This document shows positions 1-7,888 of a stretch of DNA of 26,667 nucleotides, in pieces (position 1 is the stretch's first letter; the number at the start of each line of letters is the position of its first letter). The stretch lies in the IMG/VR virus record IMGVR_UViG_3300032214_001179, positions 1 through 26,667 of that record. One strand, written 5' to 3'. The position numbers and the translations under genes were made by a program. The DNA is from a virus. The notes beneath the pieces are model-generated. The model made no database searches, was not told the DNA's origin, and saw only the letters and a list, made by a program, of their open reading frames with translations.

Positions 1-210
1 AGTGGTGGAAGAATTCTAGCATCTGGGTTTTTCTCATCAAATAATCAATCTTCTGCATCAGTAGATATTCTGAAAGAAGCACTATTTAAGTTTCAGTTAG
101 AAAGAAATGGACTGACTGGAACTCCTTACGAACTAACACTTGTATGTGCATCTAATACTGCTGGTGCCGATGTTTTTGCTTCCCTGGACTGGGAAGAAAT
201 TAGTAGGTAA
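1..210 (+). CDS. C-terminal fragment of an unidentified, probably virion-associated protein
   Basis: The first frame is open from the window edge to a TAA at 208-210 and encodes the last 69 residues of a larger protein. The fragment starts SGGRILASGFF and ends FASLDWEEISR. It is Ser/Asn/Gly rich at its start and has a hydrophobic beta-like stretch (YELTLVCAS) near its end, with no catalytic motif. It lies 6 bases upstream of the large terminase gene, where T4-like phages carry gp15/gp16 or other structural genes. It does not resemble what I know of small terminase gp16, so I leave it unnamed. The beta-rich composition and the position inside the late structural block suggest a virion component, but that is inference. 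The 5' end is missing. Confidence 0.6.
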   Translation, partial: SGGRILASGFFSSNNQSSASVDILKEALFKFQLERNGLTGTPYELTLVCASNTAGADVFASLDWEEISR

Positions 211-216
211 CTTATT

Positions 217-1890
217 ATGTCAATTCAAGATATTCAACTTAAGCAATCTGATGCTTATCTATCAAATCCAAATTTAAAGCGAGCAAATACCTCATTTTCA
301 TGGACTCAAGAACAAATTATTGAGTTCTTTAAATGTAAAGAGGATCCTGTTTACTTTGCAAAAAATTATATTAAAATTGTTTCTCTTGATCATGGTTTAG
401 TTCCTTTTAGTTTATACCCCTTTCAAGAAAAATTAATCAATAATTTCCACAAACACAGATTTAATATCTGTAAGATGCCTCGACAGACGGGTAAATCTAC
501 TACATGTGTTTCATACCTTTTACACTATGCGGTTTTTAACGATAACGTAAATATTGCAATATTAGCAAACAAAGCATCAACTGCCAGAGATCTCCTGCAG
601 CGCCTACAACTCGCATATGAGAATTTACCAAAGTGGATGCAGCAAGGAGTTCTTCAGTGGAACAGGGGTTCTCTGGAGTTAGAAAACGGATCTAAAATAG
701 TAGCTGCTTCCACAAGTGCTTCAGCAGTTCGTGGTGGATCATACAACATCATCTTTTTGGACGAATTTGCATTCATTCCAAACCATATTGCAGATGATTT
801 CTTTGCATCAACATATCCCACAATTTCATCTGGTCAAAGTACAAAAGTAATTATTGTTTCTACCCCACGTGGTATGAACCATTTTTACCGCAAGTGGCAT
901 GATGCAGAAAGAGGTAAAAATGAATATGTGCCAACCGATGTTCACTGGTCCGAAGTTCCAGGAAGAGATGAAAAATGGAAGGCATCTACAATTGCAAATA
1001 CTTCGGAACAACAATTTAAAGTTGAGTTTGAGTGTGAATTTTTAGGATCAGTTGATACACTAATCAATCCATCAAAATTAAGAAATTTAGTATATGAAGA
1101 CCCAATAAAAAGAAATAAAGGGTTAGATGTTTATGAAGACCCAATAGAAGATCATAATTATATGATTACTGTTGACGTTGCTCGTGGTATAGGAAATGAT
1201 TATTCCGCATTTGTTGTTGTAGACATAACTTCGTTTCCTTATAAAGTAGTTGCAAAGTATAGGAATAACGAAATAAAACCTATGCTTTTTCCAAGCGTTA
1301 TAGAACCAGTCGCAAAAGCATACAATCATGCTTGGATTTTAGTAGAAATTAATGATATTGGAGATCAAATAGCAAACATATTACATTACGATTTGGAGTA
1401 TGATAATATTTTAATGTGCTCACAGAGAGGTAGAGCAGGGCAAATAGTTGGAACTGGATTTAGTGGAAAGAAATCTTATCTTGGTATTAGGATGACTGCC
1501 GCAGTTAAAAAACTGGGTTGTTCTAATTTAAGAACACTAATAGAAGATGATAAGTTACTAACAAATGATTATGAAATTATTAGTGAAATGACAACTTTCA
1601 TTCAGAAAAGTAGTACATTCATGGCAGAAGAAGGTTGCAATGACGATTTAATGATGTGCCTTGTAATTTTTGCTTGGTTAGTGGCGCAACCTTATTTTAA
1701 GGAAATGACAAATGATGATATTCGTAAAAGAATTTATGAAGAACAAGAAGATCAAATAGAAGCAGATATGTCACCTTTTGGTTTTATATCTACAGGATTG
1801 GAAAGTGGAACATCATTTACCGATAATGATGGAGATACTTGGCATTTTGACGAATATGGTGATAGAAGTTATATGTGGGATTATATTTAA
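217..1890 (+). CDS. 17: Terminase large subunit, gp17 (DNA-packaging ATPase/nuclease)
   Basis: This is the motor protein that docks on the portal, pumps DNA into the prohead using ATP, and cuts concatemers. The N-terminal ATPase domain shows Walker A MPRQTGKST (residues 87-95), Walker B IIFLDEFAF (178-186, with the D-E pair) and coupling motif STPRG (215-219). The C-terminal RNase H-like nuclease domain shows the metal-binding aspartate in TVDVARG (D320), an acidic site in VEINDIGD (about 378-383) and a late acidic pair NDD (475-477). At 557 residues it is a little shorter than T4 gp17 (about 610). Its ATG follows the upstream stop by 6 bases, with an AGG-like ribosome site overlapping that stop. 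Its TAA directly abuts the next ATG. The family call is secure. Confidence 0.97.
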   Translation: MSIQDIQLKQSDAYLSNPNLKRANTSFSWTQEQIIEFFKCKEDPVYFAKNYIKIVSLDHGLVPFSLYPFQEKLINNFHKHRFNICKMPRQTGKSTTCVSYLLHYAVFNDNVNIAILANKASTARDLLQRLQLAYENLPKWMQQGVLQWNRGSLELENGSKIVAASTSASAVRGGSYNIIFLDEFAFIPNHIADDFFASTYPTISSGQSTKVIIVSTPRGMNHFYRKWHDAERGKNEYVPTDVHWSEVPGRDEKWKASTIANTSEQQFKVEFECEFLGSVDTLINPSKLRNLVYEDPIKRNKGLDVYEDPIEDHNYMITVDVARGIGNDYSAFVVVDITSFPYKVVAKYRNNEIKPMLFPSVIEPVAKAYNHAWILVEINDIGDQIANILHYDLEYDNILMCSQRGRAGQIVGTGFSGKKSYLGIRMTAAVKKLGCSNLRTLIEDDKLLTNDYEIISEMTTFIQKSSTFMAEEGCNDDLMMCLVIFAWLVAQPYFKEMTNDDIRKRIYEEQEDQIEADMSPFGFISTGLESGTSFTDNDGDTWHFDEYGDRSYMWDYI

Positions 1891-2133
1891 ATGGATTTGG
1901 ATGATCAAGTAGATTTAGAACACCTTTTATTTTTAGAAAGAAAATGTAGATCTTGTGGACGAATAAAAAATTTATTAGATGATTTTTATTTGTCATATAG
2001 AGATAGAGGATCTTTACCCTCATCATATTCTTATGAATGTAAAGAATGTACGGTAGATAGGATAAAAAAATCCAGAAAACCCAAGTTTAAAAAACACTAT
2101 ATTTCAGAAACGTTAGAGTATCCAGATTGGTAA
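1891..2133 (+). CDS. Small zinc-ribbon/treble-clef-like protein of unknown function
   Basis: This 80-residue ORF starts on the base after the gp17 stop codon, so it is probably translated by re-initiation. Two CxxC knuckles (C19/C22 and C50/C53) about 28 residues apart suggest a structural zinc site. The C-terminus is basic (KKSRKPKFKK, about 59-68). Paired CxxC knuckles of this kind occur in the N-terminal zinc part of HNH/endonuclease VII-like proteins, but no nuclease motif follows, so activity is not supported. Lying between gp17 and the sheath gene, it could bind nucleic acid or assist packaging; this is inference. No T4 equivalent comes to mind. Confidence 0.8.
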   Translation: MDLDDQVDLEHLLFLERKCRSCGRIKNLLDDFYLSYRDRGSLPSSYSYECKECTVDRIKKSRKPKFKKHYISETLEYPDW

Positions 2134-2155
2134 TTGTTCGTGGGTTATTTCCCCA

Positions 2156-2198
2156 TCAGAAATACTCTTTTTAATAAATAATTTTAGAATATTTCTGA
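2156..2198 (+). promoter_or_regulatory. Late promoter inside a 9-bp inverted repeat, upstream of gp18
   Basis: A T4-type late box AATAAATA lies at 2173-2180. It is flanked by perfect inverted-repeat arms TCAGAAATA (2156-2164) and TATTTCTGA (2190-2198). Transcription from the late box would start near 2186 and omit the left arm, whereas read-through mRNA would carry both. A good ribosome site, GAGG at 2205-2208, follows the right arm and sits 8 bases before the gp18 ATG. The box match is visible directly; activity is inferred from T4 and cyanophage late promoters. Confidence 0.65.
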
Positions 2199-2216
2199 AA
2201 AAACGAGGAAAACAAG

Positions 2217-4388
2217 ATGCCACTAAATTTAGCATCTCCTGGAGTTATTGTAAGAGAAGTTGATGTAACCGTTGGGAGAGTAGATCCAACTTCAAATTCA
2301 GTAGCTGCAATTGTGGCTCCTTTTGAAAAGGGCCCAGTTGAAAGTGCAGTTTTAGTTCAAAACGAGCAGGAATTATTAGCAAATTTTGGTCAACCACGTA
2401 GCAGTGCAACTCATTATGAAACTTGGTTTACTGCTTCATCGTTTTTAGCATATGGTGGAAATTTACTAGTTTTAAGATCAGATGGAACTAGTTTATCTAA
2501 TGCAAATATGGGAACAAATGGTGTTTCCGCTAATATAAAAATTAAAAGTTATGAAGATTATGTAAATAAGGGATATGACGAATCTCCAATATCGAATGTA
2601 GTTGTTGCAACAAGAGATCCAGGATCTTGGGGAAATGGATTAAAAGTTGCACTTATTGACGGTAGAGCTGACCAAACTTTAAGTGGAATAGTTACAACTG
2701 GAGCAGTAGTTGGTCACGGAGTAACACATTCACTTAGTGGAACTGTTGGTGCTGGTGTTGGAACTACTTCAGTTTTAGATGGTTTCATTAGAGGAATTAT
2801 TACTGGAATTGGAGCTAGCACTCTTGACGTAAAAGTATTAAGTTACGTCACAGCAGTTGGAACAGAAACTAATGTTGATTATGAACCACAAGGTGTTTAT
2901 AGATTTAAGTCTACTGGAACAGTCACAATTCGTGCAAATGGAACTGGAATTGGTGTAGCAACAATTACATATTCTTCTTCACCAGACTGGTATGATGCAC
3001 AATCAATCACTTTAGATAATGGATCAATTCCATGGAATACAATTGCTCCAAGACCAGGAACATCAAGATTTGCCGCTTCTAGAGGAAGTAGATTTGATGA
3101 GATTCATGTTGCAGTAATTGATGGTGATGGAGGTATAACTGCAAATGCGGGCACTGTTTTAGAAAAGCATGTAGCTTTATCCAAAGCCAAAAATGCAGTG
3201 TATGCGGCAGGTAGTTCTTCTTATTGGTCTAAGTATATTGCAGAGGGATCATCTTTAATTTTTGCAGGATCGCAACCAACTGGTGTTGTAACTTGTGGAT
3301 TTACCACACCATCAACATTTAGTTTAGGTGCAACTAAAGATTGGAATACAGTTACAGAAAATAATACAGTATTTAAGTGTTTAGGTTCCCAAACTTATTC
3401 ATTAAGTGGAGGAAAGAATTATGATGGTCAAACTAATTTAGATAATGCAGCTTCATTAACTTCATCGTTAACTGATTTGTCAAGTGGTTATGATTTATTA
3501 ACCAATACTGAGCAATATGATCTCGATTTTATATTGATGGGTTCTGCTGCATATGAGAAAGAAACAGCACAGGCATTAGCATCTAAAATTATTTCTGTAG
3601 CAGAGCAAAGACAAGATGCAGTAGCATTTATTTCTCCTTATAGAAATTCGATGTTAAATCTTAGTGGAACATCATCATTTGTTCCAGTAAATGCAGCAAC
3701 AATAACAGATAATGTTATTAGTTATTATGCATCAATACCTTCTTCATCATATGCTATTTTTGATAGTGGTTACAAATACATGTATGATAAATTTGCACAA
3801 ACATTTAGATACATACCTCTAAATGGAGATATTGCAGGAATTTGTGCAAGAAATGACACAACAAATGCTCCATGGGTTTCTCCTGCTGGAACATCGAGAG
3901 GTGCCGTTCTTAACGCAGTTAAACTTGCATACAATCCATCAAAAACCCAAAGAGATAGACTTTATTCGAATAGAGTAAATCCCGTAATTTTCTCTCCAGG
4001 ATCTGGAATTATCTTATTTGGTGATAAAACTGGATTAGCAAAAGCATCTGCATTTGATAGAATTAACGTTCGTAGATTGTTTATCTATATCGAAAATGCT
4101 ATTAAAGCAGCAGCTGATGATCAGTTATTTGAATTTAATGATGAAACAACTAGAAATAATTTCTTAAACATTGTAGATCCTTTCTTAAGAGATATTTTGG
4201 CAAAGAGAGGAATTCAAGATTATAGAGTTATTTGTGATGAAACTAATAATACTGCAGCGGTAATTGATAATAATGAATTTATTGCAGATATCTATGTTAA
4301 ACCATCTCGCTCAATTAATTTTGTTGGACTGACTTTTGTGGCTACGAGAAGTGGTGTTTCTTTTGAAGAAATCGTAGGTAATGTTTAA
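2217..4388 (+). CDS. 18: Contractile tail sheath protein, gp18
   Basis: This is the sheath subunit that polymerises around the tail tube and contracts on infection. The N-terminus (MPLNLASPGVIVREVDVT) is the typical T4/cyanophage sheath start. The C-terminal conserved sheath domain includes FEFNDETTRNNF and a terminal strand rich in VGLTF. At 723 residues it is longer than T4 gp18 (659). Part of the excess may be a Gly/Thr/Val-rich region at about residues 155-260 that looks like an inserted beta domain. Start choice is supported by GAGG 8 bases upstream and by the late promoter at 2173. It is followed 41 bases later by the tube gene, the standard sheath-tube order. Confidence in the family is very high. 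Confidence 0.96.
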   Translation: MPLNLASPGVIVREVDVTVGRVDPTSNSVAAIVAPFEKGPVESAVLVQNEQELLANFGQPRSSATHYETWFTASSFLAYGGNLLVLRSDGTSLSNANMGTNGVSANIKIKSYEDYVNKGYDESPISNVVVATRDPGSWGNGLKVALIDGRADQTLSGIVTTGAVVGHGVTHSLSGTVGAGVGTTSVLDGFIRGIITGIGASTLDVKVLSYVTAVGTETNVDYEPQGVYRFKSTGTVTIRANGTGIGVATITYSSSPDWYDAQSITLDNGSIPWNTIAPRPGTSRFAASRGSRFDEIHVAVIDGDGGITANAGTVLEKHVALSKAKNAVYAAGSSSYWSKYIAEGSSLIFAGSQPTGVVTCGFTTPSTFSLGATKDWNTVTENNTVFKCLGSQTYSLSGGKNYDGQTNLDNAASLTSSLTDLSSGYDLLTNTEQYDLDFILMGSAAYEKETAQALASKIISVAEQRQDAVAFISPYRNSMLNLSGTSSFVPVNAATITDNVISYYASIPSSSYAIFDSGYKYMYDKFAQTFRYIPLNGDIAGICARNDTTNAPWVSPAGTSRGAVLNAVKLAYNPSKTQRDRLYSNRVNPVIFSPGSGIILFGDKTGLAKASAFDRINVRRLFIYIENAIKAAADDQLFEFNDETTRNNFLNIVDPFLRDILAKRGIQDYRVICDETNNTAAVIDNNEFIADIYVKPSRSINFVGLTFVATRSGVSFEEIVGNV

Positions 4389-4429
4389 TTTTTGGTTATA
4401 GTCTAAACTTACTTATTAAAGGTACAAAA

Positions 4430-5020
4430 ATGGCACTCAGAACTCTCGATAATTTTAAAGCCCAACTAATTGGTGGTGGCGCAAGACCCAATCTATTTGA
4501 GGTTACTGTAAACTTACCACCTGATTTGGCCACTACAGCAGCATTTACCCAAACAGTTACTAAACCTGTAAATGGTTCTAATGATTTATTCAGTTTCATG
4601 GTAAAAGCTGCTGCCCTTCCAGCATCAAATATTACACCTATTGAAGTTCCTTTTAGAGGAAGAACTTTAAAAGTTGCTGGAGAAAGAACTTTTGATACTT
4701 GGACAATTACTGTTTTAAATGATGTTGATTTTAAAATTAGAACAGCATGTGAACAGTGGATGAATGGAATTAGTAGAATTAGTGATGCTTCAGGTGTTAC
4801 GAATCCATCTGTCTATCAAAGAGATGCTACAGTTTCTCAATTAAATAGACAAGGTGATGCTGTAAGGCAGTATAAATTTTTTGGAATATTTCCAACAAAT
4901 ATTTCACAGATTGATCTTTCTATGGATTCAACTGATACTATTGAAGAGTATACTGTAGAATTCCAAGTTCAGTATTGGCAAGCTCTCAATACTGATACAG
5001 ATAGACCTGCAATACTATAA
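4430..5020 (+). CDS. 19: Tail tube protein, gp19
   Basis: This is the structural subunit of the inner tail tube, through which DNA passes. The protein has 196 residues, against 163 in T4. It has the tube-fold pattern: an N-terminal stretch (NLFEVTVNLP), a proline-rich loop then IEVPFRGRTLKVAGERTFDTW, and a C-terminal beta segment DTIEEYTVEFQVQYW. An AAAGGT ribosome site at 4418-4423 precedes the ATG. The gap from gp18 holds no good late box, so the gene is probably co-transcribed with the sheath. Its stop codon overlaps the late box of the following portal gene. The assignment rests on sequence pattern plus its place directly after the sheath and before the portal. Confidence 0.95.
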   Translation: MALRTLDNFKAQLIGGGARPNLFEVTVNLPPDLATTAAFTQTVTKPVNGSNDLFSFMVKAAALPASNITPIEVPFRGRTLKVAGERTFDTWTITVLNDVDFKIRTACEQWMNGISRISDASGVTNPSVYQRDATVSQLNRQGDAVRQYKFFGIFPTNISQIDLSMDSTDTIEEYTVEFQVQYWQALNTDTDRPAIL

Positions 5021-5026
5021 TAAATA
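5019..5026 (+). promoter_or_regulatory. T4-type late promoter box upstream of gp20
   Basis: AATAAATA overlaps the gp19 stop codon and lies 30 bases before the portal ATG. It matches the T4 late -10 consensus TATAAATA at 7 of 8 positions. A short AT-only inverted repeat (AATAAA 5019-5024, TTTATT 5038-5043) surrounds the expected start point, but in such AT-rich DNA it may be chance. Confidence 0.55.
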
Positions 5027-5056
5027 GATGTAACAAGTTTATTTTAATTTTATACG

Positions 5057-6736
5057 ATGCCAAGACTTTTTGGTTTTTCTATTGAAGATCCTGATAATAA
5101 AAAATCTAAAATTGTCTCCCCCGTTCCTCAAAATAATGAGGACGGGGTTGATAATTATATTGCCAGTGGATTTTATGGTCAATATTTAGATATTGAAGGT
5201 GTTTTTAGGACTGAAAACGACCTTATTAGAAGATATAGGGAAATGGCATTGCATCCAGAGTGTGATGCCGCAATTGAAGATGTCGTGAATGAAGCAATCG
5301 TTAGTGACTTGTACGATTCTCCTGTTGAAGTTGAATTATCAAATTTAAATGCCAGCGATAAAGTTAAAGAAAAAATAAGAGAAGAATTCAGATATATTAA
5401 AGAACTCATGGACTTTGATAAAAAAGCTCATGAAATTTTTAGAAATTGGTATGTTGATGGAAGACTTTACTACTTAAAAATTATAGATCCTAAAAATGCA
5501 TCTGATGGAATAAAAGAAATCAGATATGTTGATCCTATGAAAATGCGTCATGTTCGGCAGGAAAAAAAGAAAGGGGATTCAAGAATTCCTATGTCTGCCG
5601 AAATGATCAATCCGATGAATGGTAGGGGTGATGATAAAAATGTATATTCTCCAGAAATTGAAGAATATTTTATATACACACCAGTTCCAAATTACCCAAC
5701 TGGAATGATATCAAGTTCTGGGGCACAAAAAGGAGTTAAAATTGCTAAAGACTCTGTTACTTATTGTACTTCAGGATTAGTAGATAGAAATAAAGGAACG
5801 GTTCTTTCTTATCTACATAAAGCAATTAAAGCACTCAATCAATTAAGAATGATTGAAGATTCTTTAGTTATTTACAGATTATCTCGTGCTCCAGAAAGAA
5901 GAATTTTTTATATTGATGTTGGAAATTTACCAAAAGTAAAAGCAGAACAATATTTACGTGACGTAATGATGCGTTACAGAAATAAAATGGTATACGATTC
6001 CAATAACGGAGAAATTCGTGATGATCGTAAATTTATGAGTATGCTTGAAGATTTTTGGCTTCCCCGTCGTGAAGGTGGTAGAGGAACTGAAATCACGACT
6101 CTTCCTGGTGGTCAAAATCTTGGAGAACTTGCGGATATTGAATATTTCCAGAAAAAACTTTATAGAGCACTAGGTGTTCCGGAATCAAGAATTGCGAATG
6201 ATGGTGGTTTTAACCTTGGAAGATCATCAGAAATTTTGAGAGATGAATTAAAATTTACTAAATTTGTCGGAAGACTGCGTAAAAGATTTGCAAACATGTT
6301 TACGGACATGTTACGGACACAACTAATATTAAAAAATATTGTTTCCCTAGAAGATTGGGAAAAAATGTCTGATCATATTCAGTATGATTTCGTTTATGAT
6401 AATCAATTTTCAGAATTGAAAGAAACTGAATTAATGACAGAACGTCTCAATTTAGTTGCAATGATGGAACCCTATATTGGTAAGTATTTTTCAGTTCAAT
6501 ATGTAAGATCTAAAGTTCTTCGTCAAACTGATGCTGATATGGTTGAATTAGATAAACAAATTGATAAAGAAATAAAAGATGGCGTTATTCCAGATCCTAA
6601 TTCAGTTGACCCAATAACGGGAGAACCTTTACCGATGGGACCATTAGGTCAAGTTCCAACAGAACCAGATATGGAAAAACAGGGAGCAGTTACTAATGCT
6701 CAAGCACAAAAAGATGTTAAAAAAACCCAAATATAA
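5057..6736 (+). CDS. 20: Portal vertex protein, gp20
   Basis: This is the dodecameric portal at the unique head vertex. It initiates prohead assembly and is the docking site for terminase and neck. The 559-residue product (T4 gp20 is 524) has the known conserved stretches of cyanophage g20. These include GFYGQYLDIEGVF (about 36-48), RYREMALHPECDAAIEDVVNEAI (60-82), a central RLSRAPERRIFYIDVGNLPK and LPGGQNLGELADIEYFQKKL. The N-terminus and the Pro/Gln-rich C-terminal tail (about 510-559) are variable. A late box lies 30 bases upstream. Its own stop codon is embedded in the next late promoter (TATAAATA at 6732-6739). Confidence 0.97.
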   Translation: MPRLFGFSIEDPDNKKSKIVSPVPQNNEDGVDNYIASGFYGQYLDIEGVFRTENDLIRRYREMALHPECDAAIEDVVNEAIVSDLYDSPVEVELSNLNASDKVKEKIREEFRYIKELMDFDKKAHEIFRNWYVDGRLYYLKIIDPKNASDGIKEIRYVDPMKMRHVRQEKKKGDSRIPMSAEMINPMNGRGDDKNVYSPEIEEYFIYTPVPNYPTGMISSSGAQKGVKIAKDSVTYCTSGLVDRNKGTVLSYLHKAIKALNQLRMIEDSLVIYRLSRAPERRIFYIDVGNLPKVKAEQYLRDVMMRYRNKMVYDSNNGEIRDDRKFMSMLEDFWLPRREGGRGTEITTLPGGQNLGELADIEYFQKKLYRALGVPESRIANDGGFNLGRSSEILRDELKFTKFVGRLRKRFANMFTDMLRTQLILKNIVSLEDWEKMSDHIQYDFVYDNQFSELKETELMTERLNLVAMMEPYIGKYFSVQYVRSKVLRQTDADMVELDKQIDKEIKDGVIPDPNSVDPITGEPLPMGPLGQVPTEPDMEKQGAVTNAQAQKDVKKTQI

Positions 6737-6751
6737 ATAATCATATAAATA
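6732..6751 (+). promoter_or_regulatory. Tandem perfect T4 late promoter boxes
   Basis: Two exact copies of the T4 late consensus TATAAATA occur 12 bases apart, at 6732-6739 and 6744-6751. The first overlaps the gp20 stop codon (6734-6736). They lie 13-25 bases upstream of the small core-peptide ATG at 6764 and would drive the prohead block (core peptide, unknown beta protein, gp21). Such exact doubling is visible directly; that both fire is inferred. Confidence 0.75.
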
Positions 6752-6763
6752 CACTAAATTTTT

Positions 6764-6928
6764 ATGGATAAAATTATCGATTTGATTGCCACTGATTCAT
6801 CTGCTTCTGATATTTCAGATTTAATAAAGGATGTTCTTTTTTCAAAATCTGCCGAAAAAATAAATTCAATTCGTCCAGAAGTGGCTAATTCTTTATTTGG
6901 TGTGGATAACGTAGGAGAAGAAGAATGA
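6764..6928 (+). CDS. Small acidic prohead core peptide (gp67/gp68-like)
   Basis: This 54-residue ORF starts MDKIIDLIATDSSASDISDL and ends SLFGVDNVGEEE. It is acidic, predicted largely helical, and contains IRPEVANSLFG, a pattern I associate with small prohead core proteins of T4-like phages. It sits exactly where T4 has gp67 and gp68, between portal and prohead protease, directly behind two perfect late boxes. Its TGA overlaps the next ATG (ATGA at 6925-6928). Which T4 gene it matches cannot be decided here. In T4 these peptides are assembled with the scaffold and destroyed by the gp21 protease; the same role is inferred. Confidence 0.8.
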   Translation: MDKIIDLIATDSSASDISDLIKDVLFSKSAEKINSIRPEVANSLFGVDNVGEEE

Positions 6929-7191
6929 CGACAAAAATTTTAGCAGGTGAAATAAATTTACCGATTTCAACAGGCACAGCTACAAGTTTTAGTTCTGCAA
7001 CAGTTGTCAGACTTGTAAATACCGATACATCTGCACATATCATAACCATTGTAGAAACACAAAATGGAGTGGGTGTTGGTTCAATGACTATGCCTGCGGG
7101 AACAGTTGAGCAAATTGTAAAAACACCAAGTCATTGTGTATATGCAGATAGTATTACGGTTAGAGGAACAAAAGTAGGATTTACAAATTAA
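6925..7191 (+). CDS. Small beta-rich virion/prohead-region protein, unknown
   Basis: The 88-residue product is rich in Thr, Val, Ser and Ile with alternating hydrophobic strands (TVVRLVNTDTSAHIITIVET). It has no cysteine pair or catalytic motif and looks like a small beta sandwich. It is coupled to the upstream core peptide by an ATGA overlap, and a good ribosome site AGGAG (6913-6917) lies inside that upstream gene, 7 bases from its ATG. Being in the late head block between portal and protease suggests a capsid-associated part, such as a decoration-type protein. That is inference from context and composition only. I do not recognise a T4 counterpart. Confidence 0.8.
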   Translation: MTTKILAGEINLPISTGTATSFSSATVVRLVNTDTSAHIITIVETQNGVGVGSMTMPAGTVEQIVKTPSHCVYADSITVRGTKVGFTN

Positions 7192-7196
7192 GAAAA

Positions 7197-7847
7197 ATGA
7201 AACTCATCACAGAAGAAGTATCAAAGGTAAAATTTATTACCGAAGGCAAAGGATCACAAAAGAAAATGTTTATCGAAGGTATTTTCCTTCAAGGTGATAT
7301 TTGCAATCGTAATGGAAGAATGTATCCTATGGAAACTCTTTCACGTGAAGTAAAAAGATATAATGAAAATTTTGTAAAAAAAGGTCGTGCTCTTGGTGAA
7401 CTTGGACATCCTGATGGCCCAACAGTAAATCTTGATCGTGTTTCTCATAAAATTGTTTCTCTTACACAAGAAGGAACAAATTTTAGAGGTAAAGCACAAT
7501 TACTTGAAACACCTATGGGTAAGATTGCAAAATCTTTGATTGGTGAGGGAGTTTGCCTCGGCGTTTCTTCTCGTGGTGTTGGTTCACTTAAGATGACCAA
7601 CGAAGGTCATAAAGTTGTTGGTGAAGATTTTATGCTTGCAACTGCAGCTGATATTGTTGCTGATCCTTCTGCCCCCGATGCTTTTGTTCAGGGAATTATG
7701 GAAGGAAAAGAGTGGGTTTGGGATGGTGGTATTCTTCGTGAAAGACTTGCAGAATCAACAAAACGTAGAATTAATACTTTAGTAGACCAAAAAATATTGG
7801 AAGAGTATAAACTTGGTTTATTCCAAGATTTTCTCTCAAATTTATAA
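7197..7847 (+). CDS. 21: Prohead core protease, gp21
   Basis: This serine protease inside the prohead degrades the scaffold and trims the capsid protein and internal proteins at (L/I)-x-E sites before packaging. The 216-residue length is close to T4 gp21 (212). Conserved sites are visible: GELGHPDGP with His71, LGVSSRGVGS with Ser124/Ser125, and an acidic block ADIVADPSAPDA (151-162). These are consistent with the herpesvirus-assemblin-like prohead protease family. The ATG follows the previous stop by 5 bases without a clear ribosome site, so translation is probably coupled. It is followed by its scaffold partner gp22. Confidence 0.95.
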   Translation: MKLITEEVSKVKFITEGKGSQKKMFIEGIFLQGDICNRNGRMYPMETLSREVKRYNENFVKKGRALGELGHPDGPTVNLDRVSHKIVSLTQEGTNFRGKAQLLETPMGKIAKSLIGEGVCLGVSSRGVGSLKMTNEGHKVVGEDFMLATAADIVADPSAPDAFVQGIMEGKEWVWDGGILRERLAESTKRRINTLVDQKILEEYKLGLFQDFLSNL

Positions 7848-7850
7848 ATT

Positions 7851-7862
7851 AATAAATAAATA
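7851..7862 (+). promoter_or_regulatory. Overlapping late promoter boxes upstream of gp22
   Basis: AATAAATAAATA contains two overlapping ATAAATA cores (7852-7858 and 7856-7862), 27-31 bases before the scaffold ATG at 7889. It lies in the 41-base gap after gp21, whose TAA is at 7845-7847. This is a near match to the T4 late consensus; function is inferred. Confidence 0.55.
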
Positions 7863-7888
7863 TAGATTATATACAGAAATCTAAACAA

